From assembly GCA_947476895.1 (NCBI GenBank), contig CANJRX010000002.1, positions 62,001 through 126,000 of the forward strand: a stretch of 64,000 nt of DNA. The letters run 5' to 3'. The position numbers were made by a program, and so were the translations under genes. This stretch comes from Fidelibacterota bacterium. Lineage in GTDB: Bacteria > Pseudomonadota > Alphaproteobacteria > Rhodospirillales > Rhodospirillaceae. The notes below the pieces were generated by a model. The model did no database searches. It was given only the letters and a program-made list of their open reading frames with translations, and was not told where the DNA came from. This document shows, piece by piece, positions 35,401 through 44,057 of the stretch (position 1 is the first letter of the stretch; each line of letters starts with the position of its first letter).

Positions 35401-36021
35401 ATGGAAAACCGCCGGTTTAGAAATTTTGCGGCCTTAGGCGTCATTGCAGGGCTGATTATCATTGCCGTGGGCTTTGTGGCAAGCCGTCCAGCACCCGAAA
35501 CGCCCGCCCCGCAAGCCGCAGCGCCTGTTGCCGAGCCTGCAGCCAAGGCCGAGGCCAAAGTCGACCTTTCGGCCGTGGTTTGGCATGAAGCCCCGATCGC
35601 CCTGCCGGCCACGGTTTTCAAGGACGCCGCCGACGCCGACAAGACCCTGGCCAACTTTAAGGGCAAGGTCATGGTTGTGAACTTCTGGGCCACCTGGTGC
35701 GCCCCGTGCGTCAAGGAAATGCCCACCCTGGACCGCCTTCAGGCCAAGCTGGGCGGTGCCGATTTCGAGGTGCTGACGATTTCCCAGGACCGCGAAGGCG
35801 CCAAGATCGCCAAACCCTTTGCCGAAAAGAACGAGTGGAAGAACCTGGCCTTTTACGTCGAAGCGCCCGGCAAGTTCATGCGTGACGCAAAGCTGAACGG
35901 TTTGCCGACCTCGCTGATCGTCGATAAGTCGGGTCAGGAAGTGGCGCGCGTGGAAGGCGACCTGGCCTGGGATTCGCCCGAAGTCGAAAAGATCATGCGC
36001 GATCTGATGGCGAAGAATTAA
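35401..36021 (+). CDS. TlpA-family thiol:disulfide protein
   Basis: This 206-residue, membrane-anchored periplasmic thioredoxin-like protein has one N-terminal helix (LGVIAGLIIIAVGFVAS), a Pro/Ala-rich linker to about 55 and a thioredoxin fold with WCAPC (Cys100, Cys103). LNGLPTSLIVDKSG provides the cis-proline. TlpA proteins reduce apo-proteins for cytochrome c and copper-site maturation; it could also be a CcmG-type protein. The last 29 bases overlap the convergent PAP2 gene. Confidence 0.92.
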   Translation: MENRRFRNFAALGVIAGLIIIAVGFVASRPAPETPAPQAAAPVAEPAAKAEAKVDLSAVVWHEAPIALPATVFKDAADADKTLANFKGKVMVVNFWATWCAPCVKEMPTLDRLQAKLGGADFEVLTISQDREGAKIAKPFAEKNEWKNLAFYVEAPGKFMRDAKLNGLPTSLIVDKSGQEVARVEGDLAWDSPEVEKIMRDLMAKN

Positions 36022-36661
36022 GCGTCACGGATAAGTCGTGACGCTGGAACCACTGCCGCCATAAGACAGCAGCGACCACAGCGATGTAAAGACCGGCGGT
36101 CACATCGCCCGCGTAATGCGCGCCGATGATGATGCGGCTGGCGCTGATCAGCACAGCGACACTAAAGAATAGCGGGCGCAGCGGCGGGAAGATAAACCCG
36201 AGCGCGAGCATGGCGGTCCAAATAGACTGCGTATGACCCGACGGGAAACCGCAGTCAGCGAGACTGAGTCCAAAGGGATGAAAGTCGTGGGTGCCGTCGC
36301 GGAAGAGAAGGCGCGGGCGCTCGCGGCCGATGGCCAGCTTCAGCGCATTGATGAAAATGCCCGACGACGCCATGGTGACGATCATGAAAATCCAGGCGCG
36401 CGTTTCGCGCAGGAATTTGGCGGGATCAGGCGTGCGGCGTTTATGGCGCAGATAGGCCGCGAGAAGTCCGAGCACGGCGACGGAATACCAAATCCAGCCA
36501 CTGGCAAAATCCGTGATCGCCTCGAAGAACGCCACCCACCAGGTTTCGCGCTGGCTTTCGAAGAACAGCGCCAGCGGAATATCGACCCACGTGATCAGCG
36601 CAGCGGTGATCAGGGCCACGCCCACACCGGCTAACAATAATTGGCGTTGCAGCGCGCTCAT
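35993..36661 (-). CDS. PAP2-family membrane phosphatase
   Basis: This 222-residue enzyme has about five membrane helices and the PAP2 triad: KLAIGRERP, PSGHTQS and SRIIIGAHYAGDV. Such enzymes remove phosphate from undecaprenyl pyrophosphate, phosphatidylglycerol phosphate or lipid A. It overlaps the ArnT-like gene upstream by four bases, so a joint lipid A or undecaprenyl-phosphate remodelling role is plausible. The exact substrate cannot be told. Confidence 0.9.
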   Translation of the reverse strand: MSALQRQLLLAGVGVALITAALITWVDIPLALFFESQRETWWVAFFEAITDFASGWIWYSVAVLGLLAAYLRHKRRTPDPAKFLRETRAWIFMIVTMASSGIFINALKLAIGRERPRLLFRDGTHDFHPFGLSLADCGFPSGHTQSIWTAMLALGFIFPPLRPLFFSVAVLISASRIIIGAHYAGDVTAGLYIAVVAAVLWRQWFQRHDLSVTLNSSPSDRA

Positions 36662-38310
36662 GGCGGCATTCCCATGGGCGTACTGGCGGTAATGACGGCA
36701 AGGTGCACCCAGTCGCCCCGGGAATAATTATAGCCGATGAGTTCGTCCAACTGCATGACGGTGTGGCCCGTTGGGATCAGAGCCGTGCGCACGGTGCTTA
36801 GCATGTCGTCGGGCACGGCGGCGATGGCGCCTTGGGTTGCGGCGATATGCGCCGCTGCGCCGGCAGCATCGGTGAGAATAGTTTGGGTTCCAAGCAAGAA
36901 TACGGCTGAGGGTTCGTGGAAGCCCACCAGCGCCACGGGTACAGTCGTCGGGTGTTGCGCGATGATCTCGGCCAAGCGCGGGCTGATGGCCAACTGACGC
37001 AAATGCGGCAGTACACTCGCAGTCAACGAAACACAGAATAATACGGCCGCCACCGTCAGGCCGCGCGTTGCGCACGCCGCACCTCCGCGGGCAAAACCCA
37101 CGAGCGCAAAAAGTGCCGCGAAGATCGCCGCAACCGCCGCCATGCCAGCGCCAAGCACCGAACCATCTCCATAAAGCTTGGTGACGTAAAGAATGCCGAT
37201 GCCTAAGACCACAGCCAAGCAAGCCCACAAGATGCGATAGGTGACGCCAGCGCGCGTGCCGACCCAGCTTTGGAAGTCTTTGGCTTCGCTCAAGGCCCAC
37301 GCCGTAAGTAAGGCGAGGGCTGGATAGATCGGCATGGTGTAGTGCGGCAATTTGGTTGGCACGAGTTCAAACACGATCCAGGCGGGGATCAGCCAGGCCA
37401 GACAAAACCGCACGGCGGGAACGGCGCGCTGCTTCCACGCAGCGATCACGACAAAAGGGGCGAGCACCGACCACGGCCAAGCGGTCAAAAGTGCTGCGAC
37501 AATATAAGTGCCCGGCGGCGCGCCGTGGCTTTCCTGTCCGCCGATCAATTTCGGCAGAAGGTCTTGGCTGATGGAGTCCGCGACAAAGTTACTCTGTGCA
37601 CCACCACCTGATACAGCGATCAACCAAGGAAGTACGACGGCAAGAGTCAGGGGGATGCCGTAACCGGGCTTCAATGCTTTGAGCCACGTGACGTTGCGAT
37701 CAGCAATGCAAAGCGCGGCAATGGTCGCGCCCGCCACCAGCAGAATCAGCGGGCCTTTGATCAAAATGCCGAGACCGATGCCCAGCCAGAACAGCAGCGC
37801 CGTCGCGAGCGATGGCTTTTCTTTGGTGGTGTAAATCGCTGCGAGCATCGTCATGGCAAGCGTGGTTGTGCCGAGCAGCATGGCGTCGGTCTTCGCGATA
37901 TGCGCTTCAACCACGACGATGAAACTGGTGGCCAGTACCGCGCCCGCTGTTAATCCCGCAGCGGGGCCAAACAAACGTTGTGCGCATCGGCACACGAACA
38001 GAACGGCGAGCCATGCGCCCAGCACCGACGGCAGCCGGTAAGGCCAGGGCGTTGTCAAATCCGCGCCAACGATTTTTACGGCGGCAGCTTGCAGCCAATA
38101 AATGCCGACGGGCTTTTTATTGCGCGGCTCGTCCTGGAAGCGCATGTGCACCCAGTCGCCGCTTTCGCGCATTTGTTTGCTCGCTTGCATGAAGCGCGCT
38201 TCGTCGCGGTCGGTGGGTGGGATTGAGGCGAGCCCCGGCAGAAACAGAACAGCGCAGAGCAGCGTCAGCAGCAGATAGGGGCGCACATGTTGTGACCCGG
38301 GTGCTGACAA
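36658..38310 (-). CDS. ArnT-like GT39 glycosyltransferase
   Basis: This 550-residue polytopic membrane enzyme (about 12 helices) belongs to the ArnT/PMT family, which transfers sugars from undecaprenyl phosphate to lipid A or other periplasmic acceptors. The first periplasmic loop holds PPTDRDEARF with the catalytic acidic pair, followed by RNKKPVGIYWLQ; LVPTKLPHYTMPIYPA is also typical. The start is TTG at 38310 with an AGGA ribosome site, or GTG at 38286. It lies 12 bases after hbd but is functionally unrelated to it. Confidence 0.88.
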   Translation of the reverse strand: MSAPGSQHVRPYLLLTLLCAVLFLPGLASIPPTDRDEARFMQASKQMRESGDWVHMRFQDEPRNKKPVGIYWLQAAAVKIVGADLTTPWPYRLPSVLGAWLAVLFVCRCAQRLFGPAAGLTAGAVLATSFIVVVEAHIAKTDAMLLGTTTLAMTMLAAIYTTKEKPSLATALLFWLGIGLGILIKGPLILLVAGATIAALCIADRNVTWLKALKPGYGIPLTLAVVLPWLIAVSGGGAQSNFVADSISQDLLPKLIGGQESHGAPPGTYIVAALLTAWPWSVLAPFVVIAAWKQRAVPAVRFCLAWLIPAWIVFELVPTKLPHYTMPIYPALALLTAWALSEAKDFQSWVGTRAGVTYRILWACLAVVLGIGILYVTKLYGDGSVLGAGMAAVAAIFAALFALVGFARGGAACATRGLTVAAVLFCVSLTASVLPHLRQLAISPRLAEIIAQHPTTVPVALVGFHEPSAVFLLGTQTILTDAAGAAAHIAATQGAIAAVPDDMLSTVRTALIPTGHTVMQLDELIGYNYSRGDWVHLAVITASTPMGMPP

Positions 38311-38322
38311 GCGGCGTCCTGT

Positions 38323-39228
38323 TTAACGGGTGGGAACGGGCTCGGGGCCGCTGTAGTCGTAGAAGCCCTTGCCGGTTTTGCGGCCCAGCCATCCGGCTTC
38401 AACGTATTTCGCGAGCAAGGGGCAGGGACGGTACTTAGTATCGGCCAGGCCGTCATGGAGCGTGGTCATGATGGCGAGGCAGGTGTCGAGGCCGATGAAG
38501 TCGGCGAGTTCAAGCGGACCCATCGGATGATTGGCGCCCAGCTTCATGGCAACATCGATGGCGCGCACGTTACCGACACCTTCATACAGCGTGTAGATCG
38601 CCTCATTAACCATGGGGATCAGGATACGGTTGACGATGAAGGCCGGGAAGTCTTCCGACGACACGGTGTTCTTGCCCAGCTTTTCGGCAAACACGCGCAC
38701 GGCGGAGAAGGTGTTTTCGTCGGTGGCGATGCCGCGGATCAATTCCACCAGCTTCATCACCGGCACCGGGTTCATGAAGTGCAGACCCATGAAGCGCTCG
38801 GGACGGTCGGTGACGGCCGCCAGGCGCGTGATCGAAATCGAGGACGTGTTCGAACACAGCACGGCGTCGGCTTTGACGTGCGCGCACAGCTGCTTGAAAA
38901 TGTTTTTCTTAAGCTCTTCGTTTTCGGTGGCGGCTTCTACGACCAGATCGCGGTCGCCGAGAATGGCCCAATCGCTACCGGTCTTGATGCGGGCCATGGC
39001 CGCTTGTTTGTCAGAGTCGCTGACAAAGCCTTTGTTGACCTGACGGGCGATGTTTTTGTCGATGTTGCCGACGCTCTTCTTCAGTTGCTCTTCGTTGATG
39101 TCGAAGATCGCAACGTCGAAGCCCGACAGCGCGCATACGTGCGCGATGCCCGACCCCATTTGCCCGGCCCCGATAATGCCGACCTTAGCGATGGTGATCG
39201 GAGTCTTAGACGCGCGCGCATCAGCCAT
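38323..39228 (-). CDS. hbd: 3-hydroxybutyryl-CoA dehydrogenase
   Basis: This 301-residue NAD(P)-dependent enzyme oxidises or forms 3-hydroxyacyl-CoA in butyrate or polyhydroxybutyrate-linked metabolism. The Rossmann loop VGIIGAGQMGSGIAHV lies near 16-31. The catalytic His/Glu segment is GLHFMNPVPVMKLVE, and NRILIPMVNEAI and GPLELADFIGLD form the C-terminal domain. I used the ATG at 39228; a TTG nine bases earlier is less likely. It is co-oriented with etfA-etfB, giving electrons from acyl-CoA oxidation a route to the quinone pool. Confidence 0.94.
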   Translation of the reverse strand: MADARASKTPITIAKVGIIGAGQMGSGIAHVCALSGFDVAIFDINEEQLKKSVGNIDKNIARQVNKGFVSDSDKQAAMARIKTGSDWAILGDRDLVVEAATENEELKKNIFKQLCAHVKADAVLCSNTSSISITRLAAVTDRPERFMGLHFMNPVPVMKLVELIRGIATDENTFSAVRVFAEKLGKNTVSSEDFPAFIVNRILIPMVNEAIYTLYEGVGNVRAIDVAMKLGANHPMGPLELADFIGLDTCLAIMTTLHDGLADTKYRPCPLLAKYVEAGWLGRKTGKGFYDYSGPEPVPTR

Positions 39229-39273
39229 GAGTACCAATCCAGCAAAAAGGGACAGAGAGCGCTTAAAGCAACG

Positions 39274-40203
39274 TTATAGGGCTTTAGTGAGTTCCGGCAC
39301 GACTTGGAACAGATCGCCCACCAGGCCGTAGTCGGCCACCTGGAAGATCGGCGCTTCCGGGTCTTTATTGATGGCAACAATAACTTTGGAGTCTTTCATG
39401 CCCGCCAGATGCTGGATCGCGCCCGAAATACCAACGGCGACGTAAAGCTCCGGCGCTACAATCTTGCCGGTCTGGCCGACTTGGTAGTCGTTGGGCACGA
39501 AGCCGGCGTCTACAGCGGCGCGCGATGCGCCAACGCCTGCGCCCAGCTTATCGGCCAGGGCTTCGATGATCTTGAAGTTCTCGCCGGAACCCATGCCGCG
39601 TCCGCCGGACACCACAATGCGAGCGGACGTCAGTTCGGGGCGTTCGGATTTGGACAATTCGGCGCTGACGAAAGACGACAGTCCCGGATCGGCAGCGGCA
39701 GTAACGTTTTCAATGGCAGCGGAACCGCCGTCGGCTTTGGCTTTATCAAAAGTCGAACCGCGCACGGTGATGACTTTCTTCGCGTCTTTCGACTGCACGG
39801 TCGCGAGCGCGTTACCGGCATAGATCGGGCGCACAAAGGTATCGGCCGACACAACGGCCGAGATATCCGAAATCTGCGCAACGTCCAGCAGGGCCGCAAC
39901 ACGCGGCATGGTGTTTTTGCCCGACGTGGTGGCGGGCGCGATCAGGTGCGAATAGTCGCCGGCGAGGCTGACAATCAAAGCCGTCAGCGGTTCGGCGAGC
40001 GCAGCGCCATATTGATCGGCGTCGGCAACGCGCACTTTGGCGATGCCCGCGATCTTGGCAGCAGCTTCAGCGACTTTGCCGCAGTTCTTGCCGGCGACGA
40101 GGATGTGAATATCACCGCCGATTTTCTGCGCGGCCGTAACGGCCGTGAGGGTCGCAGCTTTCAGCGAGGCGTTGTCGTGTTCTGCAAGGACCAGCGATGT
40201 CAT
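39274..40203 (-). CDS. etfA: Electron transfer flavoprotein alpha subunit
   Basis: The 309-residue alpha subunit binds FAD and passes electrons from acyl-CoA dehydrogenases to ETF-quinone oxidoreductase. The FAD domain is clear from [16 protein letters not shown] onward and ends in the conserved [19 protein letters not shown]. Its ATG overlaps the etfB stop by four bases. Confidence 0.96.
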   Translation of the reverse strand: MTSLVLAEHDNASLKAATLTAVTAAQKIGGDIHILVAGKNCGKVAEAAAKIAGIAKVRVADADQYGAALAEPLTALIVSLAGDYSHLIAPATTSGKNTMPRVAALLDVAQISDISAVVSADTFVRPIYAGNALATVQSKDAKKVITVRGSTFDKAKADGGSAAIENVTAAADPGLSSFVSAELSKSERPELTSARIVVSGGRGMGSGENFKIIEALADKLGAGVGASRAAVDAGFVPNDYQVGQTGKIVAPELYVAVGISGAIQHLAGMKDSKVIVAINKDPEAPIFQVADYGLVGDLFQVVPELTKAL

Positions 40204-40952
40204 GCGATCACCTTTGCTTCATTACGCAGTTTGTCGATGAGGGCCGCCACGTCGGCGACTTTGGCGCCGCCTTGGCGCTTGGCAGGTTCTTCAACCTTCA
40301 ACGTGACCAGACGCGGCGTGATGTCTACGCCGAGCGAGTCCGGGGCCACGGTGTCGATGGTCTTCTTCTTGGCCTTCATGATGTTCGGCAGCGACGCGTA
40401 GCGCGGCTCGTTCAAGCGCAGGTCGGTGGTGACGATGGCCGGCAGCTTCAGGCTGATTGTTTCAAGACCGCCGTCGACTTCGCGTGTCACCACGGCTTTG
40501 TCGGCTTCCAGCACGACCTTCGAGGCGAAGGTGCCTTGCGGCCAGCCCAGAAGGGCAGCCAGCATCTGGCCGGTTTGATTGGCGTCGTCATCAATGGCTT
40601 GTTTGCCGAGGATGACCAAATTCGGTGTTTCTTTGTCGACCAGCGCCTTCAGGATTTTCGCAACCGCCAGAGGCTGCACTTCGGCGTCGGTCTGCACCAG
40701 GATGCCGCGATCAGCACCCATGGCCAGCGCCGTGCGCAAGGTTTCCTGGGCGCCCGCCGGGCCGATGCTCACGACTACGATCTCGGTGGCCTTGCCGCCT
40801 TCCTTAAGACGGACCGCCTCTTCGACGGCGATTTCGTCGAAGGGGTTCATGGACATCTTCACGTTGGCCAGTTCGACCCCGGTCTTGTCCGCTTTGACGC
40901 GAACCTTAACGTTGTAGTCGACGACCCGCTTAACGGCGACGAGTACCTTCAT
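40200..40952 (-). CDS. etfB: Electron transfer flavoprotein beta subunit
   Basis: The 250-residue beta subunit binds AMP and completes the ETF heterodimer. [36 protein letters not shown] and [18 protein letters not shown] are family signatures. It heads the etfB-etfA operon. The leader contains two hairpins (40984-41000 and 41033-41061), and a TTGACA lies on the minus strand at 41091-41096 without a good -10 partner. Confidence 0.96.
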   Translation of the reverse strand: MKVLVAVKRVVDYNVKVRVKADKTGVELANVKMSMNPFDEIAVEEAVRLKEGGKATEIVVVSIGPAGAQETLRTALAMGADRGILVQTDAEVQPLAVAKILKALVDKETPNLVILGKQAIDDDANQTGQMLAALLGWPQGTFASKVVLEADKAVVTREVDGGLETISLKLPAIVTTDLRLNEPRYASLPNIMKAKKKTIDTVAPDSLGVDITPRLVTLKVEEPAKRQGGAKVADVAALIDKLRNEAKVIA

Positions 40953-40983
40953 GCGATTAACCTGCGTGTTTTGAAAATCCCAC

Positions 40984-41061
40984 CTGGGGTATGGCCCCAG
41001 TTCACCCGGAAGTCACCAGTGCTTCGCGCCGATCCCCGTCTTCGGTGTATCTGAAAACGGG
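40984..41061 (-). promoter_or_regulatory. Hairpins in the etfB leader
   Basis: CTGGGG-TATGG-CCCCAG (40984-41000) is a perfect 6-bp stem. A second stem pairs CCCCGTCTTC with GAAAACGGGG at 41033-41061 with one mismatch. Neither is followed by a T tract on the minus strand, so they are not simple terminators. A regulatory role is unproven. Confidence 0.4.
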
Positions 41062-41155
41062 GGGACACCACTAGTCCGTCGTTAAAACCCTGTCAAACGA
41101 AACAATATTGCGCTGCAGCATAATATGGAGCCGTTATATTGCTTCGCACACTTTC

Positions 41156-41740
41156 TTAGCGGGTGTTGCCCGGAACCCACAAAACATCGCCTGCCGTAGC
41201 GGCATTCAATTGTCGCGACAGTACAAACAGATGGTCGGAGAGGCGATTGGTATAGGCCAGGGCTAAGGGGTTCACCGGCTCCTCATCCATCAGCGCCGTG
41301 ATATCGCGCTCAGCCCGGCGGACAATGGTGCGGGCGAGGTGCAAATAGGCTGCCGCAGCGCTGCCGCCCGGAAGCACGAACGAGTCGAGCGGCTTTAGCG
41401 CGGCGTTCATGGCGTCGATCTCGCGTTCCAGCCTGTCGACTTGGCTCTGCACGATACGCAAGGTCTTCGCCGGATCTTCATCAGCCGCAATGGGTCGGCA
41501 GAGATCGGCCCCGGCATCGAATAAGTCATTCTGAATGCGGGCCAGCATGGCGTCGCATTCCTTATCACTGCCCGTATGCAGACGCGCGATGCCGATGGCG
41601 GCGTTGGCCTCGTCCAAGGTGCCGTAAGCCGCGACCCGCAAGCTGTGTTTCGGCACACGCGTGCCGCCGCCAAGGGACGTCTCGCCCTTGTCACCGCCGC
41701 GGGTATAGATTTTGGTCAGCCTCACCATGATGCGGCTCAT
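41156..41740 (-). CDS. pduO: PduO-type cob(I)alamin adenosyltransferase
   Basis: The enzyme adenosylates cob(I)alamin with ATP to make coenzyme B12. The 194-residue protein has the N-terminal ATP-binding TRGGDKGETSLGGG, the central SFVLPGG, and RRAERDI, the typical trimeric helix-bundle signatures. Starts at 41740 and 41728 are both possible. It supplies the cofactor needed by NrdJ in this window, though the genes are 17 kb apart. It is divergent from lptG. Confidence 0.95.
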   Translation of the reverse strand: MSRIMVRLTKIYTRGGDKGETSLGGGTRVPKHSLRVAAYGTLDEANAAIGIARLHTGSDKECDAMLARIQNDLFDAGADLCRPIAADEDPAKTLRIVQSQVDRLEREIDAMNAALKPLDSFVLPGGSAAAAYLHLARTIVRRAERDITALMDEEPVNPLALAYTNRLSDHLFVLSRQLNAATAGDVLWVPGNTR

Positions 41741-41843
41741 CTTACGCGGCGATTATGCGCGCTAGAAGGGTTCGTTTCAGGGCGAATACCGTTATGATAT
41801 CGGCAACCGCCCTGCCAAAGACCAGCGTATAAGGCTGCCTCTC

Positions 41844-42950
41844 GTGAACCGCGTCTACCCGACACTGTCCATCTATCTCGGCAGGCACTTCATCGTGTCG
41901 TTCTTCAGCTTGCTCGCGGTGATCGTTGGTCTGGTGCTTTTGTTCGATACGATTGAACTGATGCGGCGCTCCGTCAGCACCGCGACTATGGAATTCGGCA
42001 CCGTCTTCAACATGGCCGTGTTGAAATTGCCGCATACGGCCCAAGCTACGCTGCCGTTCGTCGTGATGATGGCGATGATGTTTGTGCTGTTCCGTCTGTC
42101 GCGCACACATGAGCTGGTGGTCATACGCTCCGCCGGCGTTTCGGTGTGGCAATTTCTCATGCCGCCTCTGGCGCTGACGGCGCTGCTGGGTGTCATCAAC
42201 CTGGCGGTTGTCGATCCTCTGGCCGCCACGATGTACGACTCCTACCAGCGCATGGACGACAACCTCATTCGCGGTCAGGGCACGACGCTCGATATCGGTG
42301 AAAACGGCTTGTGGCTGCGGGAAACGGCGGGCGGTGCGGCCACGGTGGTTTACGCCGCCGCTGTGCGCCAGGATGGCGACAGCCTGGCGCTCACCAAGAT
42401 TTCGATTTTTCAAACCGACAATAAAGAACGGCTCAACCGGCGTTTGGAAGCGGCCAGCGGGGTTCTGGTTGAAGGCGCGTTCAAGCTAGAAAAAACCTGG
42501 GACATCGTGCCGGGGACGCCGGGCGCGTTCCACGAGACCTATACGCTGCCCACCTCCATCACCATGAGCAAGGTGCAAGACAGCTTCGCGGCACCCGAGA
42601 CCATGTCGTTCTGGGAACTGCCGCAGTTCATTCGCTTTTCTGAAGCGGCTGGATTTTCTGCGCGCCCCCATAAGCTTTATTGGTATTCGCTGCTGGCATC
42701 GCCCTGGCTGCTCTGCGCCATGGTGTTGATTGCCGCGTCATTCAATCTTACGTCAAACGTGAAGCTGGTCGGCTGGACCGGGCGCGGTGTGGCGGGCCTG
42801 GGTGTGGGTTTCCTGCTCTATTTCTTCACGCGCTTTCTTTATGCGCTGGGCTTATCGGCGACGCTGCCGCTGGTTTTAGCAGCCTGGGCGCCGGCGCTGG
42901 TCTCCAGCATGTTGGGCCTCGCTTATCTCTTCCACCGTGAAGACGGCTAA
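41844..42950 (+). CDS. lptG: LPS export permease LptG
   Basis: The 368-residue inner-membrane permease extracts LPS together with LptF and the LptB ATPase. It has the N-terminal helices (FFSLLAVIVGLVLLFDTIELMRR), the conserved HTAQATLPFVVMMAMMF, a periplasmic beta-jellyroll of about 140-270 and three closing helices. The GTG at 41844 is used because no ATG fits. LptF, normally just upstream, is not here: pduO lies there instead. The next gene starts two bases after the stop. Confidence 0.92.
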   Translation: MNRVYPTLSIYLGRHFIVSFFSLLAVIVGLVLLFDTIELMRRSVSTATMEFGTVFNMAVLKLPHTAQATLPFVVMMAMMFVLFRLSRTHELVVIRSAGVSVWQFLMPPLALTALLGVINLAVVDPLAATMYDSYQRMDDNLIRGQGTTLDIGENGLWLRETAGGAATVVYAAAVRQDGDSLALTKISIFQTDNKERLNRRLEAASGVLVEGAFKLEKTWDIVPGTPGAFHETYTLPTSITMSKVQDSFAAPETMSFWELPQFIRFSEAAGFSARPHKLYWYSLLASPWLLCAMVLIAASFNLTSNVKLVGWTGRGVAGLGVGFLLYFFTRFLYALGLSATLPLVLAAWAPALVSSMLGLAYLFHREDG

Positions 42951-42951
42951 C

Positions 42952-43641
42952 ATGACGTCTTCTGCTTTTGATATGCGCGAACATCCCGGACGCTGGGCCC
43001 TGGCCCTGCTGTTCATTTTGATGATCGTGCCGGGCCTGACGGTCCCAAGCATCGACCTTGATCTCGCCGGTGTGTTTTACAACGGCACGGGCTTTACCTG
43101 GAGCACGGACGGCGTCCTGGAGTTTGTGCGTGTCGCTGTGCCCGACATCATCGTCGGAAGTTTCGCGGTGTGTGTTCTGGTGTGGATTGTCGGGCGCATA
43201 AATCCGGAGTGGCGGTGGCGTATCTCGACGCCGCACATCACCTATCTTTTGCTGTCTCTGTTGGTGGGGCCGGCGTTGATTGTCGAAGGCCTCCTGAAAC
43301 CGTTCTGGGGCAGGGCGCGACCAAAGGACATCGAACTGTTCGGTGGCGAGCAGGCCTATACGCTGCCATGGCAAATCGCGAATGAGTGCGCGCACAACTG
43401 CTCTTTCGTGTCGGGCCACGTCGCCGTCGCATTTTGGTTGACGGCCTATGCTTATCTGCTGCCAGCGCGCTGGCGCGCCATGGCTGTGGGCGTGGGCGTG
43501 CTGCTCGGCCTCGGCATGGGTTTCGTGCGCGTAGCACAAGGTGCCCACTTCCTCAGTGACGCGATCGCTGCGGGCTTCATCGTGCTTCTGGTGAATGAAG
43601 TGCTGGCGAGCTTCATTCTGAACCGCCGCGCCACTTCATGA
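42952..43641 (+). CDS. PAP2-family phosphatase, possibly lipid A type
   Basis: This 229-residue membrane protein has about five helices and PAP2 motifs KPFWGRARP, SFVSGHVAVAF and VRVAQGAHFLSDAI. The long insertion between motifs 1 and 2 (DIELFGGEQAYTLPW) and the NxCS-like turn before SGH recall lipid A phosphatases (LpxE/LpxF group). Directly following lptG fits lipid A processing. A GTG 15 bases upstream, inside lptG, is an alternative start. Lipid A as substrate is inference. Confidence 0.88.
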   Translation: MTSSAFDMREHPGRWALALLFILMIVPGLTVPSIDLDLAGVFYNGTGFTWSTDGVLEFVRVAVPDIIVGSFAVCVLVWIVGRINPEWRWRISTPHITYLLLSLLVGPALIVEGLLKPFWGRARPKDIELFGGEQAYTLPWQIANECAHNCSFVSGHVAVAFWLTAYAYLLPARWRAMAVGVGVLLGLGMGFVRVAQGAHFLSDAIAAGFIVLLVNEVLASFILNRRATS

Positions 43642-44057
43642 AAAAACTTTCTAAATTCGTGGGTGGTTTGCTGGGCGGCAAAGAGTCAAACCTATGGCTT
43701 CCCAACGATCGGCCCTATCCACGCCTTACAGAGGCCGATGCCCCGGCGCGCGAAGGTATTTATGCCGTCTGGCACCTCGGCGTGCGTCCGCAATGGCTGC
43801 GGGTCGGCGCGACAACGGACCTAGGCGCAGCATTCCGCACGTTGGAACAAACGCCGTGGATCGTCACGCATCAAGGCAATGCGGGCATTTATGTCGCCTG
43901 GGGCTTTCCGCCGGCCACGCAATACGCTGGCATGGTCCGCCACCTCACCGAGACACTGACGCCCGCTTTTCAGGGTGAAGTGCTGATGGAAGACCTGGCC
44001 CTCGATGCCGTTGCGCCCGCGATTGTCTGCGCGCTGCCGCCTGGAACACGCACATGA
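43638..44057 (+). CDS. Unknown protein between PAP2 and type III PKS
   Basis: I do not recognise this 139-residue soluble protein. It overlaps both neighbours by four bases (ATGA), so it is translated with them. A basic, Gly-rich N terminus (KKLSKFVGGLLGGK) precedes a compact part with GIYAVW at 40-45 and RVGATTDLGAAFR at 55-67. The spacing faintly recalls a GIY-YIG fold, but the catalytic Arg and Glu are not evident. Its position suggests a helper role in the lipid pathway. Confidence 0.65.
   Translation: MKKLSKFVGGLLGGKESNLWLPNDRPYPRLTEADAPAREGIYAVWHLGVRPQWLRVGATTDLGAAFRTLEQTPWIVTHQGNAGIYVAWGFPPATQYAGMVRHLTETLTPAFQGEVLMEDLALDAVAPAIVCALPPGTRT

Noticed and set aside
39304-40401. 365-codon plus-strand frame opposite etfA
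   Set aside because: EtfA and EtfB are certain on the minus strand; this is a shadow of their codon bias.
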